Assembly (NCBI GenBank): GCA_023055505.1 | Contig: JALIRH010000002.1 | Coordinates: 16,453,244-16,517,243 of the forward strand | Direction of reading: 5' to 3' | Origin: Callipepla californica brunnescens | Lineage: Eukaryota > Chordata > Aves > Galliformes > Odontophoridae | Length of the DNA: 64,000 bases | Shown: piece by piece, positions 48,895-62,785 of the stretch | Layout of the letters: each line of letters begins with the position of its first letter | Position numbering within the stretch: the first letter of the stretch is position 1 | The notes under the pieces: model-generated | Told to the model about the DNA's origin: nothing | The model's input: the letters and a program-made list of their open reading frames with translations, nothing else | Databases searched by the model: none | Position numbers and translations under genes: made by a program

Positions 48895-50876
48895 CGATGA
48901 TAAACTCAGAAAGCGGAGATGGTTAAAAATTCTACATTAATTTTCTTCATCGTTTTTATTTGGTAGAGGATTAAACATCAGAATATGCTAAAAGTTGTTT
49001 AATGGTTGAGTGGTATAATCTTGCCTGGGACAGAAGCCAGCCCAGGACATTTGTTGGCTAGAACTGTGCACAGCAAATATCTATAAGGAGCTTGGCACCC
49101 CTGTTAGAATGGCAGGTGTTTGTGTCTACCACCATAGAATGGGCCAGACCACACAGTGACAGCTGCTTTAAATCTTTCACTCTGCAGTTTTCTCTTTTAA
49201 TCTGCTGTATTATTTAGAATTCAAGTATTTTAATTGCTATTTTGTTATATTTTAGAATAAAAAGACTTGTTCTTATTTACGTTTGTGTGTGGTGTCTTTA
49301 AAATGAGTAGCCTTAGTACAGATGAGTGTTTAATACTTTAGAAATTGACAAAGATTCATGGGAGCTTTAAATGACTCATAAAGAAAGTGAATCCATCATT
49401 TAGAAATTCTCACTGTAAATCAGATTAAGAAATTAAATCTTATAGATAAATGTTTTGATTCTCACTGTCTTCCCAGAACAAAGAATAGGGCCAAAATATT
49501 TGTAAAAAATATTGTGGGTTTTCTTGTGGTTACCCTAATTGAAGTTCACATATTTGCACTATTCAGTATTCCGTTTCCTTTCTGAGCCTACACACAGGGT
49601 CTTGGTCTTCTCTTGTCATGCCTGGAGCAAATTAAAACAAAAGTACTTGCACAGGATTACTATGACAATGGTTATGAGAAGGAGAGATTTAAATTGTTTC
49701 GCCTGAGGGTGGAATATGTTTCTCTAGTCAAATGTGAGATATTATGAATTGTATACTAAGCTTTAATTTGGTAAAGCAACTTGAAGTTCTTAGTTACTGT
49801 CAGTGCTGTCTCGTTGATGTGAATGCTAAGCTGGCATCTCTTCCACCTTCTCACATATTAACAACTTTCTTAAAAAGGGAAATATAACTATAAAAGCACA
49901 CATTCAAGTGAAAATTAGGATAGCTGCAGTGCCACACTGGGGTGGATGAGTATTTGGGAATGAAAATCAGGAAATTTTCTTTAAATTAGTAGCACTGAGA
50001 AACTTAGTTGGATCTTAAAATTATATCATACAATAATAAATGCTATCACTACATACCAAGTAAAGTGAATGTATAAATAGTATTTCTAATTTTCATTATG
50101 TATTGTCTGTATTTTTAAAAAAAGATAGTGTAAGAGTGAAAATTGAATAAAAAATAAATATCCATTTTAATTATAACATGAATTATTTAAGATTGTTAGT
50201 GGATTTCAGTTAAAATCATGTACTTACATCAAGCTTGAGTAAAATTCTTATATTGTTAAATTATCCTTAATACACAGAATATCAATAACTAGCAGATTTT
50301 TTCAGCGCAATAATGGCAGGACATGACATTAGCTGTTCAGTATATCTTAGTGTGGTAAGATATCTGTAGTTGATCCTGTTCTTATGTTCTCCATCATTTC
50401 TAAGGAGGCTTAGACTGACTGAGATCAATTGTCTGTGTTTACAGATACTGTTTGACACAGATGCATTGCACCACAAAGCAAAACATATTAATATAATCTT
50501 TGCTACATTTAGGACTCCTTGAACTGGTATCTTCTGTGATATTTCCTGAAGATTCTTTGCAATTATTTAGCAATATTAATAAAAGCCATAGAAAGCATTA
50601 TTATCACTGAAAAATACACCTCTTTGTTCAGAGGAAGGTAGTAGGGAGCCATAAAGTAGACAAGGAATGTAGAGGCAGTGTGAAGAGGAAAACTGATGGT
50701 ACTGAGGAGATATTCTTGGCTGATTTTCTGAATGAACATGAGACTTTACTGAGTGAATTATAGTGAACATATACTGGGTCTGAGCATGCTGTCAAAGGCA
50801 TGAAGAGTGAATCCATAGGGAAACAGGCTTCCATAATTCCATTATTCGCATTTTCTACCTCTAAAATGATAGGATT

Positions 50877-50889
50877 CTAATGCAAGTAT

Positions 50890-50936
<47 letters not shown>

Positions 50937-50947
50937 TTACTGCACAG
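50877..50947 (+). promoter_or_regulatory. ANGPT1: exon 6 acceptor region: branch-point candidate, T43 tract, CACAG
   Basis: The acceptor of intron 5 has a 43-T run (50893-50935), then GTTACTGCACAG before exon 6. The best branch-point match by eye is CTAAT at 50877-50881, with the A at 50880, about 67 nt from the AG. That is further than the usual 20-40 nt and suggests that expansion of the T tract pushed the branch point away. The tract should bind U2AF65 or PTB strongly. The branch point is inference. Confidence 0.6.
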
Positions 50948-51049
50948 GTCTTTTGCAATATGGAAATTGCTGGAGGAGGATGGACAGTTATACAGCACCG
51001 AGAAGATGGGAGTCTGGATTTCCAGAAAGGATGGAAAGAATACAAAATG
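50948..51049 (+). CDS. ANGPT1: ANGPT1 exon 6 (fibrinogen-like domain)
   Basis: The exon is 102 nt, 34 codons, phase 0 at both ends, borders TGCACAG and GTAAGG. It reads [34 protein letters not shown]. The [10 protein letters not shown] and DGSxDFxxGWxEYK blocks are signatures of fibrinogen-related domains. The Cys in VFC should form the first disulfide of the domain with the exon 5 Cys. Compared with recalled human sequence, NMEIAGGG replaces NMDVNGGG and QKGW replaces QRGW. Skipping this exon would keep the reading frame but remove the core of the domain. Confidence 0.97.
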
Positions 51050-51922
51050 GTAAGGTAAAAAATGTGGAATAGCTGTACATTCATGGGAAAGAGATTTCAA
51101 ATAGTACTTCTCATTGTCTGAGACAAATAATTATGTCTATAATGGTGTTATGTAGTCCTGTAGTCTTTTATGAACTACTTTATTAATGCCTATTACTATT
51201 TAAAGTCATAATATTCGTTTTGTTATTCAGTTCACTGAATATTGTTTTGTAGGAATTAGGATTTCTGTCAGTTCAGTTACTGGGATTAAAATGAGATGAT
51301 GTCCAGACACATGCAGTACAGAATGCTGCTGTCTTGTCTGTGCCTCTGAAGTTTGGAATTGCTGTGACATTGATGGGTAATGAGGATATGCTGATATTCC
51401 TAATGCATGGATGTCTTTAACTAAGGGAAATTCCTTTAGAATTTGGAGCTTCTGAGATAGGAATGAAGAGTCTTACTGGGGTTTAACCCAAGCCACACAG
51501 CAACTCAGCCAAATAACACAATGTACTGGAAATGTTGATACTTCAGACGGAATTAAAGGACAATAAATAACTTACCAAATTACAGATAATATTACATTAG
51601 CTGGTTGGTTTCCCATTGCCAACTTAAAAAAAATTTACTCCAGTTTAAATAATTTCTGAGCTTCTCACTCATTCCCTGATCAAACTTCTTTATGGAGTTT
51701 CTTTCTTCGAGTCCCTGAGAACTGGATTTAATTTCCAAGACATTCTCAGTGAAGTTTACAGAACTGTGTTATCAGCTCAGAAGAGGAAAATCATTTTTTC
51801 CAACAGTTTTCAAAAGGTACCATATGGAAAGAGTATTTAAGATGCTTAAAAAAAAAAAATAAGATCAAGTCAGTATAATTTAAGTGGGAAAAAGTTCTGT
51901 TGCAGAAACTATCACTACAGAG

Positions 51923-51951
51923 AAAAAAAAAAAATATATATATATATATAT
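51923..51951. repeat. A12-(TA)8 simple repeat
   Basis: Twelve A residues run directly into about eight TA units. A compound microsatellite in intron 6. Confidence 0.93.
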
Positions 51952-52467
51952 CAGGTTATTTAACCAAAATATAATTTTGGATTCTAAGGACACTGTTTTC
52001 AGTTTTTTTATATAACTAGAAAATATAAATTTTATGGAAAAATGCATCATTCTTGACATCAGACCTTGCCCACAACAAATTACCTGATGATAAAATCTGT
52101 TTCATAATATATGTGAAATAAAATTCATATTGAAATGACAGATATTTTTGAATGAATTTTCAAAATTGCACACAATTTTTTAGAAATCATAATAAAAGAA
52201 AATGAGGCTATTTGGAGTCTTAATTCAGCAGAAAATTTGAAGACTGTTCTACTCAATTTGATTTGGAGTGAAATAAAATACAAGACATCATTTTCTAGGA
52301 GTTGAATCAGATATTTTAACATTATACCAGACTTACTTATGAAGAAATAAGAATTTGTGTGTGCTATCCAGCTTGCTCTCTACGTATGCTTTGTTTTAAT
52401 TTGTACACACCACATTAATTATAGAGATTTCCTTGGGTATTCTCTCCTTTGCTTTTTCTTAGACCAC

Positions 52468-52491
52468 TTTTTTTTTTTTTTTTTTTTTTTT
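52468..52491. repeat. T24 homopolymer
   Basis: A run of 24 T residues followed by AATCCATTAC, in intron 6. It could be the antisense poly-A of an old retrocopy, but no source gene is visible next to it. Confidence 0.93.
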
Positions 52492-54480
52492 AATCCATTA
52501 CTACAGTATGAACCTGTTCAGGATTGGATTATGGGGATTTTGTCTAGTTCAAGCAGTCTGAATTCATGCTCATTTTTTTAATGGGTACTATAATCTTCTA
52601 GTAGATAGCTCACTTCTGTAGTTTTGCACTTTACTGATAAGTATTTCATAAATCATGAAAAAAGTCGGTATTTAACTTTATCTCTGGTTCTACCAAAGTA
52701 ATTACCCGAGGTCTCTATCTGTCATTATCTTACCCCATCAAATAAATGTTGGACAGTTGAAGCTGGTAGAAGAGACTGGAGATTACTGTAATGCGAAGGA
52801 GTCTGAGCTTTAACATAAGAGCACTGCTGACTTAGTTACCACTTTTTTTTTTTTTTTTCAGTGTGGGTGTGCAGTAATTTTTAGATCACTTCACAGCTCC
52901 TTTCTAACACATCTACCTATTTTTACTTCTAATGAAACCCAAGTGCCATTGTAGAAGCAGTGATTCTTAAGACATGCTCAGATATAGTTTCTAGATTTTT
53001 CTAAGACATTTTTCTTGCGCTTATATCTCACTACGTCATCTGATGTGACAGAACTAAGCATTATCATGAAGATGCAACAGCAATAATAAATCTCTGGGGA
53101 TAAGTTTACCTTCAGTGGATTTGGTTTCTATGGGAAAAAACTCAAAAACAGTGGAAAGTTTTTTTACAAGCAAGTACTGAATGCCAGTTTCGACACTGGG
53201 CTAAGAATCTCAGGTCACCAGCCTGTAGTACTACTAGCATCTTCATAAATTTCTGGCTCCTCTAGTTTTGTGAGACTTTTGCACATTTTCTCTAACCATA
53301 GCTTGAGATTCTTATGACAGTTAGCTCTGTAAGTATATACATGAGATGTTCTCTGTGAAGGTGACTGACAACACTGCTGATTACACAGCAGTTATCCAGC
53401 ATTCTTATACCCTGCTGAAAAACCTTAGGTTAATCACTGTCTTTGACTCAGTTTCATGCTGGTGCCCCCAGGATTTTGGAATTTAGTTCCTATTCATTGT
53501 ATTCCACAGACATAAACACATTAAATGTTTCAATTGAGATAAAGAAGCCATAAATATTTCAAAACACAACTCAATAGATACTTCAATCACTACAAAGTAA
53601 GTGATAGCAGTGCTACAAACTTTCTCCTTCATTGAGCTCCATTATTACTCATATCCAGTCCCCACTCTGGAAAACAAAGTTAAACTTTCTGTGGTATCTA
53701 AAACTGATGAATAACAGTCTTATTCAAATCTATTCTGTTTTCTTCTTTCTTATTGGCATAAGTTCTTACCTGTTAATTTTTGACATCAGTCATATGCTAC
53801 TCAGTGTAATTTGTACCTTTGCTCTTAAGAACTCATTTTTTAATAGAAACTCTCATAGACCCTATCAGTTTTATAAATTCAGATATATGAATTTGAAGAA
53901 ATTCTGAGGAAGTCCTTTGAATTCAATCTCCAGTCTTTTTCTTATTAGTATTTACTATACCTGCTCTTTCACATTTTACAATGGATTTTTCATATTACAT
54001 CTTATCAGAAATATTTAAAGATAAGTATCAGATAATTCCTTTAACAACTGCAGCTAGGATTATCCTAAAGCAGGTTTTGGCCATTTTTCACGTTTCCTTG
54101 TTTGAAGTTGGAATCAGAGTTTTAACTTCCAGAAGGAGAATGTCTTTAAAAAATAAAAATAAAAAATAGCTTACCTGAGCAATTTTTCATTTGAGTAGAA
54201 TTTTTGTCTGACTGCTGTTCTGAGCAGTCTTTGGATCATCTTCTCCTTCCTTAGTTGCTTAGTAAAACAGATCTGAGGGGAAGAATTGCTGGTTCAGATT
54301 AGACTGTTTATCTGATCTATATATCTATCTTGTATTTGTCTATATGTCTGTCTAATTGGAGGCATATCTTATGTCTTCTGCAGGAATAGATTTATTTTCT
54401 TTCCTGACAGTAATGTGAAGAACTGTATAAATTGTATTGCAGTACAAGCATGTTCCTTCCTGAAAAAAAATGGACTTAAG

Positions 54481-54842
54481 AATCACAGGGTCATAGAATC
54501 ATTGAAGTTGGAAAAGACAACTAAAATAGTCAAGTCCAACTGTCAACACACCACAACCATGCACGCTAAATCTTGTCCCTCAGTGCCATATCTCCATGTT
54601 TCTTGAATATCTCCAGTGACTCCACCAAGTCCCTGCCAATTTGTTCAAATGCTTGACCATTCACTCAGTGCAAAAGTTTTTCATAATATGCAGCTTGAAC
54701 CTCCCCTTGCACAATTTGAGTCCACTACCTCTCATTTTATTGCTACCTACCTGGGAGAAAAGACTGACCTCCACGTTGCAACAACTTCTTTTCAGTTAGT
54801 TGTAGAGATCTATAGGGTCTCCTCTGAGGCTTCTCCAGAACA
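54481..54842 (-). mobile_element. CR1 LINE 3' end fragment, antisense
   Basis: In + strand view it starts with the inverted CR1 tail (GGGTCATAGAATCATTGAAG, TTGGAAAAGACAACTAAAAT), then AGTCCAACTGTCAACACACC, ATGCACGCTAAATCTTGTCC, GACTCCACCAAGTCCCTGCC, GCTTGAACCTCCCCTTGCAC, GGGAGAAAAGACTGACCTCC and TTAGTTGTAGAGATCTATAG. These are well-known CR1 3' end blocks in antisense. The copy is about 360 bp, 5'-truncated and moderately diverged. The open frame at 54616-54873 is repeat-derived. Confidence 0.93.
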
Positions 54843-57800
54843 AGAATGGGCCTGGAAGAAAGAAAAAAACTAGAAAAAATATCCTCAGAAAAGACAGAAG
54901 GCATGCTGCTTCTTTACTAGGAAACAACAACAAGAAGATGAGTTGGTTGGTGTTGTTTAATGGATAAGCCCTTGAGAGAGGAATGCAAGGGGATAAAAAA
55001 GACATGCTTACAACATGAACAATTTCATAACATACAGGCACAAATACATTTCTTACAAATACATTTCAAAGTCATAAACTATAAATTGTATGCATCTGAA
55101 AAAAAATAATTACTTCAAGCAAGTGGAATATATGACATGGAAGTAATTTGCTGCTTTCAAACAGTTACCAAGTAATTTGGATATAAGGAAATGACTTATA
55201 GTGACAGCAATGTGGATTATGTTATCCTGTTAGTAACGCCTTCCACAGAGGCACACTCATCTTTGATAAAGAATTGTATGTCACACTACTTTATTAAAAA
55301 GTCACTTCTGACTGAAACTGATACTCAGATAATTATAATAATAATTTTCACTACCAACAGTCTTGCAAAAAGAGACAGGATATTCTTTCCTTCTTCTGAG
55401 GTTTAGAATGTCAAGTAGAGGCATGTTCTTGAAACTATTTCTACCACTTGATCTAAGGGAGCAAGAATGAAATCATTTTTGCTTCAGAGAGTTTTGGATA
55501 ACTAGACTAGACAGCAAAGATGTTACCACACAAGAAAGCATCTCCTTTACCTTTTGGAATATTTTCAGATGAAAAATTAAACATAGTATTGTGGAGTTGT
55601 GTTTTGATTATACTACACTGAACTTTTATTGAGACTTTCTAACTAAAAGTTGGGCATGCTGTTTTACAAGACTCGGTATTTTCAGAGGTTTTGTGTGTTT
55701 GTTTGTTTGTTTTTAATTAGAGAGATTGGTCCTACTTGCTCTGCTGTCCTCCAAATGAAGGTTGTATGGTTTCATCACAGATCAGTTTTCTCCTGAGGGA
55801 GATACATCTTTAGCCTGATCTGTTCCACTTGGGACTCGCTAAAGCACCCCTTCACCATGGAATTCATGTCAAATTAGAGTTATAATTATCTGACTCTGGT
55901 CATAATATTATTCTACTCTCATTCAATTATTAGTATGCCAGTGAAGTCCAGGCAAGAGAGAAGAGCAACCTGAAAGACTAATTCTTACAAGGAAGAAAGA
56001 GAGAGAGGAATAAAATTAAGTCCTACCTCAAAAATTATTTACTTTTGCCTGAAGTGAAACAAAATTACTTTCTTCTTTTCAAGGATTTGAACATTATTTC
56101 TAAACTACAAAATATATTTATTTGCATTGAACAAAATAGAAGCTTCTTTTACACTCCCAATTTGTCTTAGAATATAAAATGGAGCTTTCTTTTCTTTAAA
56201 ACAAACTAATCTCCTTTGGATGTGCATAGTAAGAGCCACACTAAGGGTTTGTATATTCCCAAGATTCATTTTTGATAACCTGAAGGAAGTTGGGGAGAGG
56301 AGTTCTCCACCTAGCCTGTCTTGGTAGGAAATATTCACCTAATTTTAGTTAGAGTCAAGAAGTGAGATTGAAATTCAGGCCAGAGGAAGAATCACTGTGG
56401 GCTGCTGTATCTGGATAACTAGGAAAGTGAGGTGTATGGGACTCACTGCCAAGTCACAGTACCATTTGTGTGAAGTTTTCATTTCAAAACCATGTTCTGG
56501 GGTTGGGATTTTTCCTCATGAGGAAATCTACATCTACTGATGCTCTCTGTGTTAAGGAAGGACAAATATACTTTCTGCTGTGTCTATTGATACATTTGGA
56601 TTAGAAGGAACAAGAATGGCTGTGGGACTTGAACAAGATTGCAGGAAATGCCTCAAATGTGGACTATTTGTATGTACGTTTAGTTCTGTATGTACTTCCA
56701 AAGTAACCCAAATTTTCATTTAAACTTTGGAGAAGTTATCTTCGAGTTCTATCCAAACAGATTTTCAAAATATTGCACAAAATATTTCTTGGTATTTCAT
56801 AAAAATAATTATGAATATTTATTATTATTTTACTGTATTTTTAAAGTTAATATATATTAACATAATAAGTTAACACTTATTATGTCAGGAAAATTTAAGC
56901 CATTTCAATAGGCCATGTTTATTTTTAAATAAATAAACAATGAATAATCTGATGTGATGGAAATGGGAAGACACTGCTGTTGTAAAACACTGAATTATGA
57001 TCTGCTTTATTCAGTGAATTGTCTGACTTGAGTCCATAGTATATATTGACTGTGTCTGGTTTCAATTTTATTTTGTCTATAAAAAGTCAAAGCTTCCTAT
57101 GAACATTATCAGACAAAATAAATAAAGTAAGAGAGATAATTTTTTAATAAACTTGGAGTAACATGATTCAAGCAGAATTCCCCCACAGCATTTGCCAAAC
57201 CTAATAAAACTCTTTTGCACCCTACTTATTATTTTTGAATAAGTATCAACTTCTTAAATTCTTCGGGTCATTTTTTAAATCAGTATTGAATTAAATTTCT
57301 TTGTACTCATGACTGCTTTTTGTCTTTGTTAGTCATTGAAAATGAGATGATGAACCTGGAAGTCATCTAGAGTAATTATAAAATAGGTTATTATTGTCTT
57401 TGATTCTGTGTTAATGAGTATAAAAGGACTTCCTATTTTTTTAATGTATACATAACAGTTGGGCAGTATGTCAAAACATAAACAATTCTATATGCTGTTC
57501 ACATAAAGAACCTTTGCTTCATCCTGGAACATATGTGACATATGTGCTTCGTCCTGGTACATATATATATTGCTTTGAAAATAAATTACATTATAATGTC
57601 TGCAAGAAGAATTCTAAATGTATTATAAAACACCAGCAGATTATTCCTTGATAACCACTTTAGTATTTGATTGTGATTAAACATCTTTTTAACTAATATT
57701 TCAGATGAAACTTGGCCAAAATACAATCAGAATGCAGTTCACAACTGCAGGAAAAATATGAATATTTCCAGTTTGTGAAAAATTGAAATGAAACATGAAA

Positions 57801-60800
57801 ATAATTTATGCTAAGTGCAAAGATTCGTATATTATGTCTGTGGCTAGAGCTGAGCAGTTACAGAAACATATTAGCAAATGCAAACATTTTCCCAATTTCT
57901 ATAGAGTGCTTATCAGGGAAATGTAGGAGAATTGTGAAAACTTTTAGAAATTTGTGACCTTTTCATGATACAATAACCACTCTTCTGTAAAATTAAAGTC
58001 CAGTTTACCAGTCATCCCAAAACCATATGCAAATTTCAAGGGAAAAGGAAAATGAGAGCATTTTACAGTAAAATGTAAAGTTTTTGGAATTAACCCCCGC
58101 ACTTGGAAACATGCAGTGGATAAAATACAAAAAGTAAATGACAAAATTGTATCTCTTAGTCGATTTAAATGCAATTTTGGAACAATACTGCAACTCCTTT
58201 GGGTTTCAAAAGGAATTATAATTAAATACAAACACATTCATGAAATACAGATGTTCCTTATCCTACTAGATTGATAGCTGAGGATGACTTGGAATACCAC
58301 TTGTACGTCCTTGCTTTTAAGTGGGAAATTTTAACATGAAGTATTTGTTACAGTCATGTGAATACAAAAAACTAAAGTATTGACTGAGTCAGTAGGTAAA
58401 CACATTTACTAACAGATTTGGGTCTGAAGTAAACAACTTTTCTCCATATAAATTGATAAGCATGGCTTATATGGCTTATAGGCATGTCTGAAAACATCAC
58501 TTGCACAGATTTAAACAGCAGTACGTGCATAACTTTTCTGTTAACTAGAATGTTCGACATTCATTACTTGATTTTCAGTACTGAGCAATTACTGAACTGA
58601 CTTGTGAACAGAAAAACTAATGAAGTCCGTTTTTGTGGATTTTTTGTCCTTATAGAAGGCCCTTCTCAGTACTGAAAATCTCCCTGAATTTCTACCTAGT
58701 ATTTTCTAAGATTTGCTGTGGCAATAGCTTGAGTTTCCTTGTAATCTCCATCAAATGTCTCCCAGATGTCTAAAGATCCCTCAGAGGCAATACGTGTTGA
58801 ATACCTGCACTTGGCTGTCTGGTCCACTCCTGCTGATAGGCAGTTGGAAAGAGCAACTGCTAAGCTGCTGTATCTCCCTGGGACTGCCCGCCCCAGGCAG
58901 CAGTTCTCTTGAAACTTAGTAGGACTTCATGTTTGTGAGATATATATCCCATTCTCAAAACTCTTCAGAATACATTTCATGAAAATAGCAGACAGGTCTG
59001 CATCACAAGTGCACAAACTTGTTTCTGTTAAGTTTTTTGGCTGAATAAAAAAAATATTCTGTATTTGAAGATAAAATTCATAACTGTGCTTGAGGGCTAG
59101 AGACACAGAAATATAATAAGAAGAGCATGGTATGATCTTTTTTTTACTTTCGTTTTCTCTGCCAGCCTCAGAGTAGGAATGCAAACTAAAAGTTAATTTG
59201 TAGCTCTAAGAAAGCTCTAATTACCTGTTTGTTTTCTGACCATAAGAAGTGCTTAATAAAATACAGTATCCAACCTGAGGGACACTTCTTTCTTCAGAGG
59301 TTTGTTGTTTTGTTTTTTTTTGTATTTTGCTTACTTCTTTGGTTCTGTTTCAAAGCAGCAGTTTAATTAAAAGGAGTTTCTCAATATAAAGAGACAATAC
59401 TAAAAAAAATACGTATGTAGGCATGTCAGAATATATATTTGAGTATATAGTAACAAAATAGCCTTTAAATGTAAATGGAAACTGGTGTCAAAAATGCTGT
59501 TCTCCAATTATAAAAATATTACTTGAGAAATTCAGCAGTATATATGATTCTAATGTAGCTAATGCAGAGACTTTCCCCATAACTTTTTATTATTCTTTTT
59601 TTTATATTCCTTCCATTCTCTTTTGCTTCAGCTTCCTTTCCTCTTCTGGTCAGGAGAGCAAGGCACTTGGTGATAGATTTTCATCTTAGCGTAATAACAC
59701 GTGAAAACAGGAGAAGAAGAAAAATTATGATTTTCAGAATAATTAAATATGTTGTCTAGAGTTTATATAGAACACATATGGGAACACAGTGTTAAAAAGC
59801 CACATGTATTACATCCTGAATAAGCTGCAATTTAAATAAGATAAGACAAAAATAACTTGGTAGAGCAACAGTTCAAAGGAGAGCTCTTACTGCTTGCTAA
59901 TAGTGGAAAAATGAGAGAAAGAATTTGATGAAAATTTTCTTTTAAAGGGAGAGAGCTGTTAATAATAATAATATATATTTTATAGAATAGAAGCCACACA
60001 GATATCAATGTCACATGTTTTGACTGGTATATAGACACTTAAGCTCCAGCAATAAAAGAAATTCTGACTTCTGGAGTTTAGGGAGAAAAACTGCCTGCTG
60101 AGTAGCCCCTGCAGGGTTTTCCCTTCCTCTCAGACAAACAGTAACAACCATGGGCAAAAGAGGATGTCAGAGACTGGCTAAGGCTGCTTCAGTAGGTCAC
60201 TGTCAAAGCTGCTGCAACAGGAGTGACCACGTGTGAGAGCCATGGGGCAGAGAGATAGGGTGAGGTGATGTAAAAGGTCAAAAGAACAGATGAGGAACAG
60301 GTCATTACATTTTAGAAAGTATTTATAAAGACAAATATGTATGCAAATGGAATCAAAGCAGTAGGAGACAGACACAGAACCATCGTTGTGGGAAAGCTTG
60401 AGGAACAGATTTCAAACTGACAGATTGCTGTGTTCAAAGCAAGATATCAACAGGGTTAGCTACAAACAGTATTTACAGGGACTAAAATGGAAAATCATCC
60501 CATTGAGGAGGATATTGTGAAATAATGTGTAGGAAAGGAAGTGAAAAATAACAACATCCTTCTATATTTAAGTTTGAGTCCTCTCTGAGATATGCTACAG
60601 ATTGAATATCAGTTCTTGCAGACTAAACACTTTCTATATGGGTATTACTTGATGCCCTCTGAGCTAAAGGGCAGGCATACTTACTCAAAGACTGAACTCA
60701 GCTCAGTGTAGCCAAATGTGTCACATATTCTCAGCCTCTTGTTTTAGTAAGAACTAAATATCTGCTCAGATAGGCTAGTTAAAAATGACTCCTGAGTAGC

Positions 60801-61134
60801 GTCTTTTTTCATGTAAATTCCTCTGAGAACAGCAACAAAAAAACCCCTCCTTTAACTACTTTTCCAATCCAGTCATAATCCGTTAAGCTTCTACAGTCTT
60901 CTTTAGTGTTTTGAAGCTGGGATATTTATGTGTTGCTTGAGCAAACTCTTAACTGCCCTGCAGCTTTACTTAGGGGCAGTGCACCTAGTGGAAAGGCAGG
61001 ATTTCATCTCCACGTGCCCCAACTAGTTAAGGCAGGAGCAGTGAAAGAGGAATGCAACAATGTCAACAGTTTATGGGCTGGTTCAGTCTCGTTCCATGAC
61101 AACTGGGGCAGGGGACCTACAGACCCATGCCCCA

Positions 61135-61185
61135 GTGAAGGAGAAAAGGGAAAGGAAAAAGGATAAAAGAGAAAAGGGAGATGGG
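61135..61185 (+). repeat. purine-rich tract
   Basis: About 50 bases are almost only A and G (GAAGGAGAAAAGGGAAAGGA and continuing, with one T in GGATAAAAG). It gives chance open frames rich in Lys and Glu. Such tracts may form triplex structures; no function is assigned. Confidence 0.8.
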
Positions 61186-62785
61186 CCTAAAAAGAAAACA
61201 GAGGCAAAAAATCTGAGGAGGAAAGCTAATTTACTAAACAAGATATCAGAATGCAAAATAACACAATATAATTGAAATTGAAACTAATAGATAAATAAAG
61301 TGAGCAAGAGAGTGTCCAGTAAACCTAAGGCCTTAATGCTGAACGATGAAGGCAAGACGGCTAGCAAGCTGGGTCGATCCAAAAAGGAAGAGACTGTGTC
61401 TCATGACACTTAAAAAGTTTTTATCTTTCCCTCTGTGCAGAAAATGGAGAAATGCAATGCAACGCGAAGTCCTCTGGGGTACTCTTCTCTTCTGAGACAA
61501 GTATACCCTAACCACAGAGCTGAAGCATTAACTCTTTATCTCCCACTGCACTACATGATGCTATGAAGTGGAATACCAGTAACAAAAATCATAAAACAAT
61601 GACAAACAAAAAAGGAGGCTGTGCTGTCAGGAGTGACTAAAATGTCATACATGAAATTAATTTCTTGCCAGTGTCCCTCACAGACGCACCTCCCTAACTT
61701 CCAGTCCAAAGGACATCTCTTCATATTACATTCTTTAAAAAACAAATTCTCTCTAGAAATGTTCACACTCGTTCTTGAAAATTGCAATGAAACAATCAAA
61801 GGCAGGTCGCATCACTTAATTTATTATTTGAAACTGAGAGGGAATGTTGTCTGTTAATATCATGATGGTCAGTTCAGAGAGAAGGTAACTTCCCGTAGTG
61901 AACGATAAAGGAAAATATTTGACATTCATTACAGTCTTTTCTATTCCAAAAGCATAAATACTTTATTGTTAACTGCTATAGTTTCTTTCATATGTCTGGC
62001 AGACGCAATTTAGTATGAGAAGGTGAATTTGTATCAAAGGAAGAATGTCATCCAGTCATTCATTTAATTTAATCAGGAAATCTTAATTAGTTAATTTAGT
62101 GTGTTAAAATATTAATTTTAACATAAGCAAGTTTAAACACCAGAGGATGCACAAAAAATATATATGACTGAGAGTGCAGTTTGTACATTGGTTATATTTT
62201 GTTTTTCCATGTTTGAAAATTGTATAACTTGGAAATGAGATAATCTGAATGTATGAAATGTATGGAGAGTTAGGTACCTTTAATTACATTATCTTCTGCT
62301 GTATTTTGTCTACTCCATACAAATAGAATTCTATCTCCTTAAATTAAAGATTTCAAGGAAGCATAACACATATAGACATCTTATGCCATCTCAGCTGGGT
62401 GGGGGAAAATGAAATTTATAGTAGACAAAATCTTAGGCAGTATGACCTTGAGTAGATAAAGAATGAGGGAAACAAATAGTTTAACTGGGGATCACTTGGA
62501 GGCTGGGTCTTGTCAAACATGTGCTGTATGCAGAAGAGGATTTTAAACCAAAGGTCTGACACCTTCAGTAATGGCACATAGCCAACGTAAAAGAATTGTC
62601 AGAACTGTCCTCTACCACAAATTTCAATTCAGTGCATAAGCTAAATTAAAGTATCTTAAAAGATAAAAATCTTTCATAAAGTGCAATATAATTTTCATTT
62701 GGATTGTCTAAACGATAATTCGGTATAGCATCACATGAAATGTATCATAATAATTCTGTATGTCCAATACTGTCATTGAAGAAGA

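Larger units (their letters stand above)
45571..50947 (+). other. ANGPT1: ANGPT1 intron 5
   Basis: A 5.4 kb phase 0 intron. It contains a T26 run followed by ACAG (47575-47604), a (GT)9 run (47993-48010), a T13-AT-G13 run (48867-48894) and a terminal T43 run (50893-50935). No transposon is evident. An open frame at 47990-48307 is not supported as a gene. Confidence 0.93.

Noticed and set aside
50842..51100. Antisense open frames with a long poly-Lys run.
   Set aside because: They are the complement of the T43 tract plus exon 6 antisense.
61060..61275. Lys/Glu-rich open frame resembling a nuclear protein tail.
   Set aside because: It is the translation of a purine-rich tract and has no other coding evidence.
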